From the NCBI GenBank assembly GCA_027487485.1, contig JAIYDN010000050.1, positions 62,001 to 126,000 on the forward strand: a DNA stretch of 64,000 nucleotides, written 5' to 3'. This DNA comes from Planctomycetaceae bacterium (GTDB lineage Bacteria > Planctomycetota > Planctomycetia > Pirellulales > Pirellulaceae). The notes beneath the pieces were generated by a model that was not told where the DNA came from, did no database searches, and saw only the letters and a list, made by a program, of their open reading frames with translations. Position numbers and translations under genes: made by a program. Shown here piece by piece: positions 24,865 through 34,479 of the stretch (its first letter is position 1; the number at the start of each line of letters is the position of its first letter).

Positions 24865-26325
24865 TTAAAGAGTTTTCAAATACTCCAAAAGATCGTCACG
24901 CTCTGCCTCCGTGAGATCATTGGGAAAGTCGTGCCCCTGAGAGGACTTTCCAAACTGCTTGGTGTCAAAGTACCATCGACGCTCCGCAGGTTTCAAACGC
25001 CTGGGAATTGAATCCACCGACTTAACTTCGAGCCCCATACGTTCCGTATCCAAACGCAGAGCTATTCGACGCCAGATTTCGGGTCTTTGCTGAGGCCGAA
25101 GTAAGTGCCAAAGTGTTGGCACGCTGCCGTTGTGGAGATAAGGGGCGGATGCCCAGATACCATCCAGCGGCGGTGCAACGTATCCGTCTACTTCCGTCAC
25201 AGTATCTTGGGTGCCGCTGTTGGCGAACCAACTTTGTCCATAAGCGTCGCGATGTTGGGCAGTAAGCGAGTCTAGCCGTACGCGATCGGTCCCGATTTCC
25301 TCGATAGGGATACGCAATTCAGGATACTGCGAATCCGATCCATACGAACCATGACAGGATGCACAGTTTGCTGAGAACACTGCTTTACCTCGCAGGGCCG
25401 TTTCTTGGTCGATAGGGAGTGGATACTTTGGCGGCCGGAGTTCGGACAGAAATGCGTAAACTTGCCGGAAGTCGTTTTCCCATTGCTTGAACTGCTCGGG
25501 ACCATTTTCGCGAACCAACATGAATTGCATCAAGCCGCGATGCCCTTTTTCTGCAAAGCCATCAATGTAAATATGGTGCTTACGATGAAAGTTCCACCAA
25601 GGCGGAGCATCCATGTCATGATGAATCATGGCAGCCGGGGAGCGATTGGCGTGAACGTTGAGGTCCGCGTCACGGTAATTCATCAAAGCCACCCCAAACA
25701 TCACTGCGTTGCTCGAACCAACAGTCTTGCCTAAAGGCATGAACAGCGACCCAATATCCATATGAGTCATCGGCTTGTTGATGGCGATCTTCACTTTCCG
25801 GACTTGTTCCGTCAGCGATTCTAACGCGTAGATAGTGTTGGGCGCACCTGGATAGGTCGTTCCGTGCAGGTTGCCGCCATGGCACGCAAAGCAGTTCATC
25901 GCGTACTGCTGAGCGGCGTTCTTGACATACTGTAACGGAAGATCCGGATTGTCGGGCCTTGGCGCCAATCCGTAAGCGGTCCAGGTATCGCCTCGCGAGC
26001 CAGGATCGCGAGGAACGTCTGCCAAGCCCCATGCATGCTCTGCACGATCGAGACCGTTCAGAACATCTTCGTCAAAATCAGCGGGTAGATAGACGTTCTC
26101 CACCAAGTGACGATATCCAGCACGAGCGTCGTCCGACATGCCATTCCACAGGGATTCGTACTGGGCCTGAAGGCTTTTGCGAATGATCGCGGCCTCGTCC
26201 TCGGAATTTGCCGCCCCAGTACGCGCGAGTTCAGTCGGCTCGCCCGCCGAAAGCCGGGCTACGGTGAGGCAAGCGTACAAAAACGCGGTTAGCCAGAGGC
26301 GAAATCCAGCAGCGGGAGCAACCAT
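24865..26325 (-). CDS. exported diheme c-type cytochrome
   Basis: A 486-residue protein with a signal peptide (LWLTAFLYACLTVARLSAG) and two c-heme sites, CFACH at 145-149 and CASCH at 321-325. The C-terminal stretch DGYVAPPLDGIWASAPYLHN is typical of diheme cytochromes related to cytochrome c peroxidases and RoxA-like proteins. The FHRKHHIYIDGFAEKG block between the hemes may carry axial His ligands. Substrate and activity cannot be decided. It converges with the FixL-like gene (16-bp gap), so it is not in that operon but is transcribed toward it. Confidence 0.8.
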   Translation of the reverse strand: MVAPAAGFRLWLTAFLYACLTVARLSAGEPTELARTGAANSEDEAAIIRKSLQAQYESLWNGMSDDARAGYRHLVENVYLPADFDEDVLNGLDRAEHAWGLADVPRDPGSRGDTWTAYGLAPRPDNPDLPLQYVKNAAQQYAMNCFACHGGNLHGTTYPGAPNTIYALESLTEQVRKVKIAINKPMTHMDIGSLFMPLGKTVGSSNAVMFGVALMNYRDADLNVHANRSPAAMIHHDMDAPPWWNFHRKHHIYIDGFAEKGHRGLMQFMLVRENGPEQFKQWENDFRQVYAFLSELRPPKYPLPIDQETALRGKAVFSANCASCHGSYGSDSQYPELRIPIEEIGTDRVRLDSLTAQHRDAYGQSWFANSGTQDTVTEVDGYVAPPLDGIWASAPYLHNGSVPTLWHLLRPQQRPEIWRRIALRLDTERMGLEVKSVDSIPRRLKPAERRWYFDTKQFGKSSQGHDFPNDLTEAERDDLLEYLKTL

Positions 26326-26435
26326 TTCGTGGGATCGGAGTAGAAATTACGAGAACGCGGGCACTAAAACATGCAACCACACATATTCTACCCGATAGAA
26401 AAGTCCCTGAAGCAACTAGTTCCTTAAAAAGCTCT

Positions 26436-26570
26436 ACCGTAGGCCGTAACAAGTCGCTTTGGACGCCGTTACGGCATGGCGTTCTCGGTAGGTTGGGCTT
26501 GCTTGATTGGGGCAATTCGGTTCGATCGGGGATGCCGTAACTGCGCTAGCGCTTGTTACGGCCTACGGTA
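26436..26570 (+). repeat. BIME/REP element, copy b
   Basis: Outer arms ACCGTAGGCCGTAACAAG and CTTGTTACGGCCTACGGT are perfectly inverted. Inside there are two hairpins, each with GCCGTAAC and GTTACGGC arms: one around AAGTCGCTTTGGACGCC and one around TGCGCTAGCGCTT. The layout of two REP hairpins with a spacer is that of a BIME. It lies between convergent-free intergenic sequence upstream of the HAD gene. Confidence 0.85.
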
Positions 26571-26635
26571 GAAACGGAATCTGGCGTTTAGTGCCTCCAC
26601 ACGGGAACTGGGATGGGACGCCTTTGCAAGCTTCT

Positions 26636-26657
26636 GAACAGTTGAGGACAACTGTTC
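26636..26657. repeat. short hairpin between two BIMEs
   Basis: GAACAGTTG and CAACTGTTC pair perfectly around AGGA. No T-run follows. It lies in the spacer of the tandem BIMEs. Confidence 0.6.
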
Positions 26658-26667
26658 GACATTGTTG

Positions 26668-26803
26668 CCGTAGGCCGTAACAAGTCGCTTTGGACGCCGT
26701 TACGGCTTGGCGTGCTAGGTAGGTTTGACTTGCTCGATTGGGGCAATTCGGTTCGAACGGGGCCTGCCGTAACTGCGCTAGCGCTTGTTACGGCCTACGG
26801 CCT
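26668..26803 (+). repeat. BIME/REP element, copy c
   Basis: Direct repeat of copy b about 98 bp further on, with the same two internal hairpins and outer arms GCCGTAGGCCGTAACAAG / CTTGTTACGGCCTACGGC. Differences are scattered point changes. Together the two copies fill most of the 593-bp gap between the diheme cytochrome and the HAD gene. Confidence 0.85.
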
Positions 26804-26918
26804 ACTGGCTTCTGCAATCCATGGTAAAATCGATGGACGATAGCCTTCTCATCTCAAGCGAATCACATATCGTTCCCTGTCTCAACGCCGAGACGTAAAA
26901 CAAAGGACCAAAAAGAAG

Positions 26919-28310
26919 ATGGACGCTAGAACTTTCTTGAACGCTACAGCAAAATTTTTTGCTTTCACGGCTGCATTCGCGTTGGTGTCTGCTTTCGTTT
27001 CGGCCAACGGAACTCAACCTGCCGATCCACTCCCTTCTTGGAATGAATCTGCGTCGAAGAATGCGATCCTTTCCTTCGTCCAACGAGTCACATCGGAAGA
27101 TTCTGCAGACTTTGTTCCCATTTCAGAACGCATTGCGGTGTTTGATAACGACGGAACTCTATGGCCAGAGAATCCTGTACCCTTCCAATTGGCATATGCT
27201 CTTGATGTCATTAAGCAACGTTCGGCTGCAGATTCGCAACTTGCTTCGGACCCCATGGTACAAGCGGCGAATCAAGGGGATTTTGCAAAGTTACTGGCAG
27301 GTCCACACCATGATGGCTTGATGAAGATCATGGCGCTGACTCATGCAGGAATGACAACCGATGAATTCAAAGCCAGCGTAGAAGCATGGTTCAAAACGGC
27401 CAAACATCCAAAATTGGGAAGGCCTTACGACCAACTAACTTACAAGCCGATGCAAGAAGTTCTAAGCCACCTCCGAGCCAACGGCTTCAAAACGTTCATC
27501 GTATCTGGCGGCGGTGCCGACTTCATGCGAGTCTGGTCTGAACGAGTCTATGGTATTCCGCCAGAGCATGTGGTTGGCTCGACAGCTCGGACCAAATTCG
27601 AAATGCGTGACGGGCAACCTGTTCTGGTGAAGACTTTGGATCAGTTGTTCGTCGATGATAAAGAAGGCAAGCCGGCAGGGATCCATCAGTTTATTGGCCG
27701 TCGACCTATTTTTTGCTTCGGGAATAGCGATGGCGACAAGGCGATGATGGAGTATACCACGATCAACAATCCACGCCCCAGTTGCGGCTTGATTGTGCAT
27801 CATACCGATGGTGATCGTGAGTATGCCTACGATAAGGCTCCGAAGAGTTCAGGCAAGTTAGTAGAGGCATTGGCAGAGGCTCCAACACGAGGATGGGTGG
27901 TAGTGAATATGAAAGAAGACTGGAAGGAAGTTTGGACGGAGGCAGCAAATGCCCAGGCGGAGGGATCCAAGGAAGAATTGACCGGGAATTGGTTGGTCGA
28001 AGATATCGCTGGTGGCGGCGTGATCGATAACGCCCAGTCAACGCTGGAAGTTGGCAAGGATGGTTCAGTTTCAGGAAGTACCGCCGTCAATCGATACAAC
28101 GGCAAAGCCAAGATCGAGGGAGAGAAGATCGAATTCGGGCCACTCGCGACGACACGCCGAGCGGGCCCACCTGCTCTGATGGATCAAGAATCGAAGTTCA
28201 TCAAGGCACTCGAAAAAGCAACTCGCTATCGAATCGAAGACTCGGGACTTCTTTATCTCATGGACGAAACAGGCAAAGACATTATGCGGCTTTCGAAATT
28301 GTTGAAATAG
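26919..28310 (+). CDS. exported HAD-like hydrolase fused to a META (HslJ-like) domain
   Basis: An N-terminal hydrophobic segment (FFAFTAAFALVSAFVSAN) suggests export. Residues about 40-330 are a HAD phosphatase: motif I FDNDGTLWPE, motif II FIVSGGGADF and motif III FGNSDGDKAMM. These phosphoserine-phosphatase-like exported HADs act on unknown phosphoesters. After about residue 355 comes a META/HslJ-like domain (LTGNWLVEDIAGGG ... INRYNG-type core VNRYNGKAKIEG ... FGPLATTRRAGP). The combination of HAD with META in one polypeptide is unusual to me. A GGACCAAAAAGAAG stretch before the ATG offers a modest ribosome site. Monocistronic. Confidence 0.8.
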   Translation: MDARTFLNATAKFFAFTAAFALVSAFVSANGTQPADPLPSWNESASKNAILSFVQRVTSEDSADFVPISERIAVFDNDGTLWPENPVPFQLAYALDVIKQRSAADSQLASDPMVQAANQGDFAKLLAGPHHDGLMKIMALTHAGMTTDEFKASVEAWFKTAKHPKLGRPYDQLTYKPMQEVLSHLRANGFKTFIVSGGGADFMRVWSERVYGIPPEHVVGSTARTKFEMRDGQPVLVKTLDQLFVDDKEGKPAGIHQFIGRRPIFCFGNSDGDKAMMEYTTINNPRPSCGLIVHHTDGDREYAYDKAPKSSGKLVEALAEAPTRGWVVVNMKEDWKEVWTEAANAQAEGSKEELTGNWLVEDIAGGGVIDNAQSTLEVGKDGSVSGSTAVNRYNGKAKIEGEKIEFGPLATTRRAGPPALMDQESKFIKALEKATRYRIEDSGLLYLMDETGKDIMRLSKLLK

Positions 28311-28496
28311 AGAAAACTCACGTTCCTTCAGTCGATCTCCAGCAAGGCTAACGGCTATGGAGATCGCGTCGTCGCTGATCGAGATGGCACAAATGTTCAG
28401 GAATTCAAGTTCAGCCAATATTCAAATCAAGTGCTCGGTCCAGATAAAAAATTGGGGTTAGCAATGGTAGCCGGACTCGCCAGAGTTCGGTCTTTA

Positions 28497-28636
28497 CCCA
28501 CATTTTTTGATTTTGCTCCCCTCGCCCCTCTTAGGGGAGAGGGGCTGGGGGTGAGGGGTTTGAGCCGTGATTTCATTGGGATTTCAAATGCAGTCGGCAT
28601 ACTTTGCATTGCTGAAATGAACGAAACAAGTCGCTG
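28497..28636 (+). repeat. dispersed repeat with C4/G4 palindrome, copy 1
   Basis: This 140-bp stretch aligns with 56617-56758. Both hold CCCCTCGCCCCT(C/T)TTAG then GGGAGAGGGG and GGGGGTGAGGGGTTT, with similar flanks ending in GAAACAAGTC. The arms CCCCTCGCCCCT and AGGGGAGAGGGG form a stem with one mismatch. The remainder of 28311-28823 holds a second hairpin at 28696 upstream region (GCTCT...AGAGC around CCCC/GGGG) and no supported gene. Confidence 0.7.
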
Positions 28637-28823
28637 GATCGGAGAGTTTCATGTTTCGAATCAGCCCCTCATTCCCCGTCCCGCTCTCCCCGAAGCGGGG
28701 CAGAGCGCTGGTGAGTTTTGACTACTCAATCGATCTGCGAATCAACTCCGAACAGTCCTATCATTGAACCGTAAATCCTCATCTCGACCAATTTCCAAAT
28801 TGCGCGTCTTGATCTCCAATTCG

Positions 28824-29333
28824 TCACACCGGCAACTTAGAAAATATTTGATACGCGACGTAGTAGAGCAAGCAATAGATTACCAAATTAATCAAATTGC
28901 ACACAAGAAAAAACACAGCCAGCGGGCGTCTCCTCTTGTTCAGCAAAACTGCTAGAAAAGAGCACGGAACACCCAGAATTAAAAATGCGTATGTCAATTC
29001 GACAACACCTAACCAAAACGAATCGCCACGTATTTGCGAAGGCTTTGATCCTCGCAATGCATCTGCTACACAAAATACAACAACACTGAATACGAACCTA
29101 CCGCAAGTATTCAAAGCCTGCCCTAATGCACAGACGCACGAAATCCACGTGAAAATTTCGAGAGAGCTTTTTCTAGATGGCCTATTGTCTGCAACGGCAC
29201 CGACTTTAGCTTCATAGGGATTGATGGGTAGCGGCACCGGTGGCGGATTTTTTTGCCACGAAAACGTCGTTGTATGCACACCCTGGGTCAGGTACTGTTT
29301 GAAATAGCCGATCATGTGCATTTGAGCAAACAC
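28824..29333 (-). CDS. small multi-pass membrane protein, planctomycete NPYEA type
   Basis: A 169-residue protein, function unknown. After about 50 cytoplasmic residues including PINPYEAKVGA, a motif that often opens small planctomycete membrane proteins, there are three or four hydrophobic segments: FTWISCVCALGQAL, FVFSVVVFCVADAL, LTYAFLILGVPCSFLAVLL and FFLVCNLINLVIYCLLYYV. A start nearer the NPYEA motif is possible; ATGs lie at residues 1, 5 and 7. Base use is AT-richer than its neighbours, perhaps reflecting relaxed selection. It stands alone. Confidence 0.6.
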   Translation of the reverse strand: MFAQMHMIGYFKQYLTQGVHTTTFSWQKNPPPVPLPINPYEAKVGAVADNRPSRKSSLEIFTWISCVCALGQALNTCGRFVFSVVVFCVADALRGSKPSQIRGDSFWLGVVELTYAFLILGVPCSFLAVLLNKRRRPLAVFFLVCNLINLVIYCLLYYVAYQIFSKLPV

Positions 29334-29595
29334 TTCAGCGGCTTGATGGAAAAGAGGGAACCCGTGCGTTCGTATCGTCTGTATTGTGTTGAGTACGATA
29401 TCTGGCCCCAGTTCCGTTTTCCATCAACTTACTGAGGATTTTTGCTGAATCTTCATTTGTCGTTTTTTGCTTCCAACATAGAAATTCTCCTCCGCTCAAC
29501 GTTCGGATTGGGCTTACTTGCCAAAGGCCCGCGGATGTTCCACACTAGTAGGCGATCGCTTGATGAACGCAAAGACACTTGAAGGGAGCCATAGC

Positions 29596-29835
29596 ATGCC
29601 AATCTACGAATACGAATGCAAGGACTGCAACCAGAACGTTGAAGTCCTTGTCGCCCGCCCCGATTCCAAGCCGGATTGTCCTGAGTGCGGTTCCAAGAAG
29701 CTCTCTAAGTTGCTAAGCGTGATTGGTTCGCCCGTCATTAACGGTGGCGGCCGGCCTAAGGCGATCGAAAGGGATCCAGGCAATTGTGGAAGGTCACAAT
29801 GTGCGACTGGCGGTTGCATGTTTGGCAACAACTAA
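29596..29835 (+). CDS. FmdB-type zinc-ribbon protein
   Basis: A 79-residue cytoplasmic protein starting MPIYEYECKDCNQNVEVLV with paired CxxC motifs (CKDC, CPEC), the FmdB/CxxC_CxxC_SSSS putative regulatory family whose function is still unsettled. The tail has extra Cys (NCGRSQCATGGCMFG). The ATG at 29596 is fixed by the family start and a GAAGGGAG ribosome site just upstream; the open frame extends further back but does not fit. The downstream lipoprotein starts 55 bp later. Confidence 0.85.
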   Translation: MPIYEYECKDCNQNVEVLVARPDSKPDCPECGSKKLSKLLSVIGSPVINGGGRPKAIERDPGNCGRSQCATGGCMFGNN

Positions 29836-29890
29836 GTTCGGCTCGATCTAAAACACGATCTAACAACAGAAAACAGCTCCGGTGATTTTC

Positions 29891-32419
29891 ATGCGCAACG
29901 TGACCAAATGCTTGCTGCTGCTTGTGCTTCTGATGCAGTTGGTGGGTTGTCGAGGGTGTTCGCAGACTTCGGCTCCGAAGACTCAAGCGGAGCTGGACAA
30001 GGAAAAAGAAGAAGCCAAGAAAAAGCAACGAATCCTTGCTCAAGAGCTGCAGGCGATGCCGGCAGGTGCTGCAATCGCGGGGGATACGGACCAAGCGAAC
30101 TTCGTGAAACCGGGGCATTGGTATCAGGCCAACGTCAAACTGCGGGCGAATCTGGAAGACGAATCTCTGACCGCTAGCTTGATGATACAAAATCGAGAGG
30201 GGGGAGCGGCTCCGTTCGCACCGGGTCAGCCACCCGTTGAATTCAACCGAAATCTCTCGCTGGCAAAAAAACAAGACAAGAACATTCGCATGATGTTCTT
30301 GCAGCCCGAAGTGGCAACCACAGGCCAATCGCAAGAAGACTCGACCGCCACCTCCAAAGCGATGCTCAGGCTCACTCAGCGAACGGTCGGCACGACGCTC
30401 AACGAACGATTGTCGTCAGGGAAAACGCTCGACGGATACCAATACAACTTGGTCCTTTTAAGTCGGGATCCTGCGCGGTATGCATTTTGGAAGAATCTGG
30501 ATTGTATTGTCTGGAGCTCCCGAACCAGGTTTTCGAATGAGCGAATTGCGCCGCACTTGGTCATCGATATGAATGAAGATCAAGTTGCCTCGCAATTTCC
30601 GGATCGCTTGTATGCGATGACCTCCATTTCGCATTTGGTCATCAACGATTCCAGCCTTTCGATTATGACTCCGGAACAGCAGTCGGCGGTCATGGATTGG
30701 CTGTACTTTGGCGGAACCATCATCTTGAATGGCCCGGATTGTATTGCTGGCGTAGAGACCAGTTTCTTGAAACCGCTGGCACCGGTCATCAATACGTCCA
30801 GCAGCCCGCTTTCCGACGAAGAAATCGGGAGTTTGAATGAAGGCTGGAGCATTCCGCAAACGACGGGCAAGCGAGTCCTGTTTGAGCCGGCTGGGCCGAT
30901 TGCGATTTTGCGAGGCGAGCTCAACGAAGGAGCGGATTGGGTTCCATTCCAAACCGATGGCGAGCAACGATGGTTCAAGGGATTGATTGCGGAAAAAATG
31001 GTGGGTCGAGGAAGGATCGTGATGACCACGTTCCCCATGTCGGATGCTGCTTTCACCAGATGGCCCTCGTATAGCTCCTTGATTCACAACGCGATTTTAA
31101 GGAAGCCGTATCGGGATGTCACTTCGGGTGAGGAAGCAGACACACAATATGCAGGGAAGATGCAAAACACAGAGCAGAACCCAGTCCATTCCACACGACT
31201 GCGTTTATGGGCTCGCGATTTGGACGCAACCACTGCTGAACAGAAACCAAAGAAAAACACATCGCAGTCCGCGGACGCAGTTGCTACGGAGGATACGTCA
31301 GACGAACGCAAGGCTACGGAAACGAAACGCTCTAGCTTAGGGGCATGGAACCCGGAGGCGTTGGTGCTGAAATCGTCCCGAATGGTTCTTCAAGAATCTT
31401 CGGGGATTCAAGTACCAAAGATCAGCACGATCATTCGATTGTTGGCGGGGTATTTGTTTGTCCTGGTGCCCTTAAACTGGCTGGTGTTTCGATTGTTTGG
31501 ACGAGTCGAGTTGGCTTGGGTGGCCGCACCGGTGATCGCCTTGGTCGGCGCGTTTGTGGTTGCTAGATCCGTGCAACTAGACGTTGGATTTTCGCGAAGC
31601 CAGACTTCGCAGGGTTTTTTGGAGTGCCATGCAGGGCATTCGCGAGGTGTTTTGTCCAAATTTACCGCGTTGTACACGTCCCTTTCCACCAGCTACAGCG
31701 CTACGTTTGAAGACGAAACTGGAGTCGTATTGCCTTTAGCATCCAGTTCCGGCGCCTCACGCTCGCGAAGGCCGCAAGGATCGGCGAACAAGATCGAGTA
31801 TTGGTTTTCGGGCGAAACGGGATCAGGCATGCCTGGCTTTTCCATTTTGTCCAACACGACGGGTTTGCTTCAGTCGGAAGAAATGCTGGACATGAAAGGG
31901 AGCGTGGATGCTGTGTTTTCGCCGGATTTTTCCCAGGCGACCTTGAAAAACAATATGGGTTTCGCGATTCGGAACGTGGGTTTGATTGGACGCGACGGAG
32001 AGGGAAGATTGGTAACCGGTTGGCTAGGAACTTGCGATGCGAGCGGACCGAGCGAAACAAAACTGGAGATAAGCGCTGATGGGAAAAAATGGAGGCAAGA
32101 ATGGGATCGCGACCCAATTTTTGCGGCACCGAATGTTTTACGAGCCGACGACTCCATGTGGACCGACCAAAAATTGGGGGACGAATTGTACTTGGGAGGT
32201 GTTTTTAGCAGCGTTTTGCAAGCATATCCGCTGGAAAAAGGGGAGATGATTGCCATCGGCTCGACGGATCAACCCCTGGGAGGACTGCGGATTATGCCGG
32301 AAGCCCGGCAGAAAAAGGAGAAAAACGTGGTTCTGCTGCATCTTCGAGCTGGAGAGCTGGAATCCACCCGTCCGGATGTGAAGATATTCCAAGAGGACAA
32401 GATATCCAGCCAAGAATAG
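29891..32419 (+). CDS. large lipoprotein with C-terminal membrane segments
   Basis: Not recognised. A lipobox LVGC puts the lipidated Cys at residue 20, followed by a charged Glu/Lys linker. The middle holds a ThuA/glutamine-amidotransferase-like stretch by topology only (YNLVLLSRDPARYAFWKNLD, YFGGTIILNGPDCIAG, GRGRIVMTTFPMSDAAF). Two membrane segments follow around residues 515-560 (LLAGYLFVLVPLNWLVFRLF, WVAAPVIALVGAFVVA), then a soluble domain of about 270 residues. The arrangement resembles envelope proteins that accompany BatA/DUF58 or von Willebrand clusters, but no such genes are present. The GTG at 29882 is an alternative start. Confidence 0.65.
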   Translation: MRNVTKCLLLLVLLMQLVGCRGCSQTSAPKTQAELDKEKEEAKKKQRILAQELQAMPAGAAIAGDTDQANFVKPGHWYQANVKLRANLEDESLTASLMIQNREGGAAPFAPGQPPVEFNRNLSLAKKQDKNIRMMFLQPEVATTGQSQEDSTATSKAMLRLTQRTVGTTLNERLSSGKTLDGYQYNLVLLSRDPARYAFWKNLDCIVWSSRTRFSNERIAPHLVIDMNEDQVASQFPDRLYAMTSISHLVINDSSLSIMTPEQQSAVMDWLYFGGTIILNGPDCIAGVETSFLKPLAPVINTSSSPLSDEEIGSLNEGWSIPQTTGKRVLFEPAGPIAILRGELNEGADWVPFQTDGEQRWFKGLIAEKMVGRGRIVMTTFPMSDAAFTRWPSYSSLIHNAILRKPYRDVTSGEEADTQYAGKMQNTEQNPVHSTRLRLWARDLDATTAEQKPKKNTSQSADAVATEDTSDERKATETKRSSLGAWNPEALVLKSSRMVLQESSGIQVPKISTIIRLLAGYLFVLVPLNWLVFRLFGRVELAWVAAPVIALVGAFVVARSVQLDVGFSRSQTSQGFLECHAGHSRGVLSKFTALYTSLSTSYSATFEDETGVVLPLASSSGASRSRRPQGSANKIEYWFSGETGSGMPGFSILSNTTGLLQSEEMLDMKGSVDAVFSPDFSQATLKNNMGFAIRNVGLIGRDGEGRLVTGWLGTCDASGPSETKLEISADGKKWRQEWDRDPIFAAPNVLRADDSMWTDQKLGDELYLGGVFSSVLQAYPLEKGEMIAIGSTDQPLGGLRIMPEARQKKEKNVVLLHLRAGELESTRPDVKIFQEDKISSQE

Positions 32420-32495
32420 GGGGTTTGGCAGGTTCCGAACCACTGACAAAGGGTTTGCGTCACTGAATCTATTGCGAAACGCTTCGAAAGTCGTC

Positions 32496-32523
32496 TTGCA
32501 GTGGAATGGTCCATCTGTACACT
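32496..32523 (+). promoter_or_regulatory. possible sigma-70 promoter of the tRNA-tuf block
   Basis: TTGCAG, 16 bases, TACACT, about 70 bases before the first tRNA. The spacing is acceptable, the boxes imperfect. Confidence 0.35.
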
Positions 32524-32595
32524 AGTGCGACTCTTGGTCAGACGACGTGGAAAACAGTCCTAGTTGTTTGGTTGGAGGAAGTGCTTCGGTACTTT

Positions 32596-32667
32596 GCCGG
32601 TGTAGCTCAGTGGTAGAGCAGCTGATTTGTAATCAGCTGGTCGGGGGTTCAAGTCCCTTCGCCGGCT
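32596..32667 (+). tRNA. tRNA-Thr (TGT)
   Basis: Full cloverleaf: acceptor GCCGGTG with CGCCGGC, D arm GCTC...GAGC, anticodon stem GCTGA/TCAGC with anticodon TGT, and T loop TTCAAGT. CCA is not encoded. First of four tRNAs ahead of tuf. Confidence 0.97.
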
Positions 32668-32696
32668 CTCATAATTTGATCGTTAGCAGCAAAAAA

Positions 32697-32779
32697 GGGA
32701 GGTTGCCCGAGTGGCTAAAGGGGACGGACTGTAAATCCGTTGGCTTACGCCTACGTAGGTTCGAATCCTACACCTCCCA
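32697..32779 (+). tRNA. tRNA-Tyr (GTA)
   Basis: Class II tRNA with a long variable arm. Acceptor GGGAGGT pairs with ACCTCCC; the anticodon loop is CTGTAAA; T loop TTCGAAT. CCA is not encoded. Confidence 0.97.
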
Positions 32780-32806
32780 TTATTTTTTTGTTGGTACCGA
32801 CCGTCC

Positions 32807-32877
32807 GCGGGTGTAGCTCAATGGTAGAGCAGCAGCCTTCCAAGCTGAATACGAGGGTTCGATTCCCTTCACCCGCT
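32807..32877 (+). tRNA. tRNA-Gly (TCC)
   Basis: Acceptor GCGGGTG with CACCCGC, anticodon loop CTTCCAA (TCC), T loop TTCGATT. The outermost anticodon-stem pair appears to be G-A. CCA is not encoded. Confidence 0.96.
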
Positions 32878-32888
32878 TTCCCTCGCAC

Positions 32889-32961
<73 letters not shown>

Positions 32962-33143
32962 CTATCGTCTGCCTTTCCTCGAAAGAGGTTAGGTGACGAA
33001 GGCGGATACAAAGCAGTTGACATGGATCGTCGGCGGTGATGTGGTCGTATGAGGGATCGTCGGTTTATCCTTTGTTTGCTCGTGGGCAAAGACCTCACGG
33101 CGTAGTTTCAAGTTTTCTATTTGTTTAGGTGTTGTGAGCAAAA

Positions 33144-34340
33144 ATGGCCAAAGAGGTATTTGAACGCAAGAAACCCCACTGCAACGTAGGCACCATCGGT
33201 CACATTGACCACGGTAAGACGACAACAACCGGTGCGTTGTTGGCAGTTCAAGCTGCAAAGGGTTTGGCAAAGCCAAAGTCCTACGCAGATATTGCGAAGG
33301 GTGGTACAGTTCGGGATGCTACGAAGACGGTAACGATCGCGGCATCGCACGTAGAGTATGAGTCGGAAACACGGCACTATGCTCACATCGACTGCCCAGG
33401 TCACGCCGACTTTATTAAGAACATGATCACCGGAGCCGCTCAAATGGACGGTGCGATCCTTGTTGTTAGTGCAGCTGACGGCCCAATGCCTCAGACCAAG
33501 GAACACGTTCTACTAGCTCGCCAAGTTGGTGTGCCAGCGATCGTTGTTTTCTTGAACAAGTGCGATTTGGTGGACGACGAAGAGTTGTTGGAATTGGTCG
33601 AGTTGGAAATCCGTGAGCTATTGAGCAAGTACGGCTTCCCAGGCGAAGAAACCCCAATCGTTCGTGGCAATGCAAAGAATGCTTATGACAAGCCTGCAGA
33701 CCCAACAGCAAGTGCTTGCATCACCAATCTGATTGCAGCTATCGATGCATTCATTCCACAACCTACCCGCGAAGAAGACAAGCCGTTCTTGATGGCTGTT
33801 GAAGACGTGTTCTCGATCGAAGGTCGCGGAACTGTTGCAACAGGTCGAATCGAGCGTGGTGTTATCAAGGTCGGTGAAGAAGTCGAAATCATCGGTTTGA
33901 TGGAAGAAAAGAAGAAGACCACCGTTACGGGTGTTGAGCAGTTCCGTCGCGAAATGAAGGAAGGCAAGGCTGGCGATAACGTTGGTTGCCTACTTCGTGG
34001 TGTTCGACGTGAAGACATCGAGCGAGGTCAAGTTTTGGCCAAGCCAAACTCGATCACGCCTCACAAGAAGTTTGACGCTGAAGTATATTGCTTGAGCAAA
34101 GACGAAGGCGGACGCCACACACCATTCTTCTCCGGCTATCGCCCTCAGTTCTACTTCCGAACCACGGACGTTACTGGTACAGCCAACCTGTCCGATGCAG
34201 AAATGTGCATGCCTGGCGACAACGTTCGCTTGGTTGTTGAACTGCAAAAGACCGTTGCAATTGACGAAGGCGTTCGTTTTGCTATCCGTGAAGGTGGCAA
34301 GACGGTTGGTTCCGGCGTTGTTGTTAAGATCATCGAGTAG
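33144..34340 (+). CDS. tuf: elongation factor Tu
   Basis: GTPase that delivers aminoacyl-tRNA to the ribosome. G-domain motifs: [10 protein letters not shown] (G1), DCPGH (G3), NKCD (G4) and a short effector loop carrying the conserved Thr in [13 protein letters not shown]. Length 398 residues, as expected. The effector region reads [20 protein letters not shown] instead of the usual DxAPEEKARGITI, a divergence I associate with planctomycete EF-Tu variants but cannot confirm here. It sits in the canonical tRNA-tuf-tRNA-Trp-secE-nusG order. Confidence 0.96.
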   Translation: MAKEVFERKKPHCNVGTIGHIDHGKTTTTGALLAVQAAKGLAKPKSYADIAKGGTVRDATKTVTIAASHVEYESETRHYAHIDCPGHADFIKNMITGAAQMDGAILVVSAADGPMPQTKEHVLLARQVGVPAIVVFLNKCDLVDDEELLELVELEIRELLSKYGFPGEETPIVRGNAKNAYDKPADPTASACITNLIAAIDAFIPQPTREEDKPFLMAVEDVFSIEGRGTVATGRIERGVIKVGEEVEIIGLMEEKKKTTVTGVEQFRREMKEGKAGDNVGCLLRGVRREDIERGQVLAKPNSITPHKKFDAEVYCLSKDEGGRHTPFFSGYRPQFYFRTTDVTGTANLSDAEMCMPGDNVRLVVELQKTVAIDEGVRFAIREGGKTVGSGVVVKIIE

Positions 34341-34440
34341 ATTGTCGGGACCGAACGCATTCGATTGCGTTCTGGTTTTGCGATAAGAATTCGCTGGATA
34401 GCCGTGTGCTTTCCAGCGAAACCCAGGCAAAAAAGCCCAA

Positions 34441-34479
34441 GAAGTGCGTCGCACCAAACGAGTGTGACGCTTCTTTTTT
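34441..34479 (+). terminator. probable terminator between tuf and tRNA-Trp
   Basis: GAAGTGCGTCGCAC pairs with GTGTGACGCTTC, with a 2-base bulge, around CAAACGA and is followed by a T-rich stretch. It ends one base before the tRNA, so it may be partial or also serve as a processing signal. Confidence 0.6.

Noticed and set aside
32547-32816. Open frame across the tRNA-Thr and tRNA-Tyr genes
   Set aside because: It reads through two well-formed tRNA cloverleafs.
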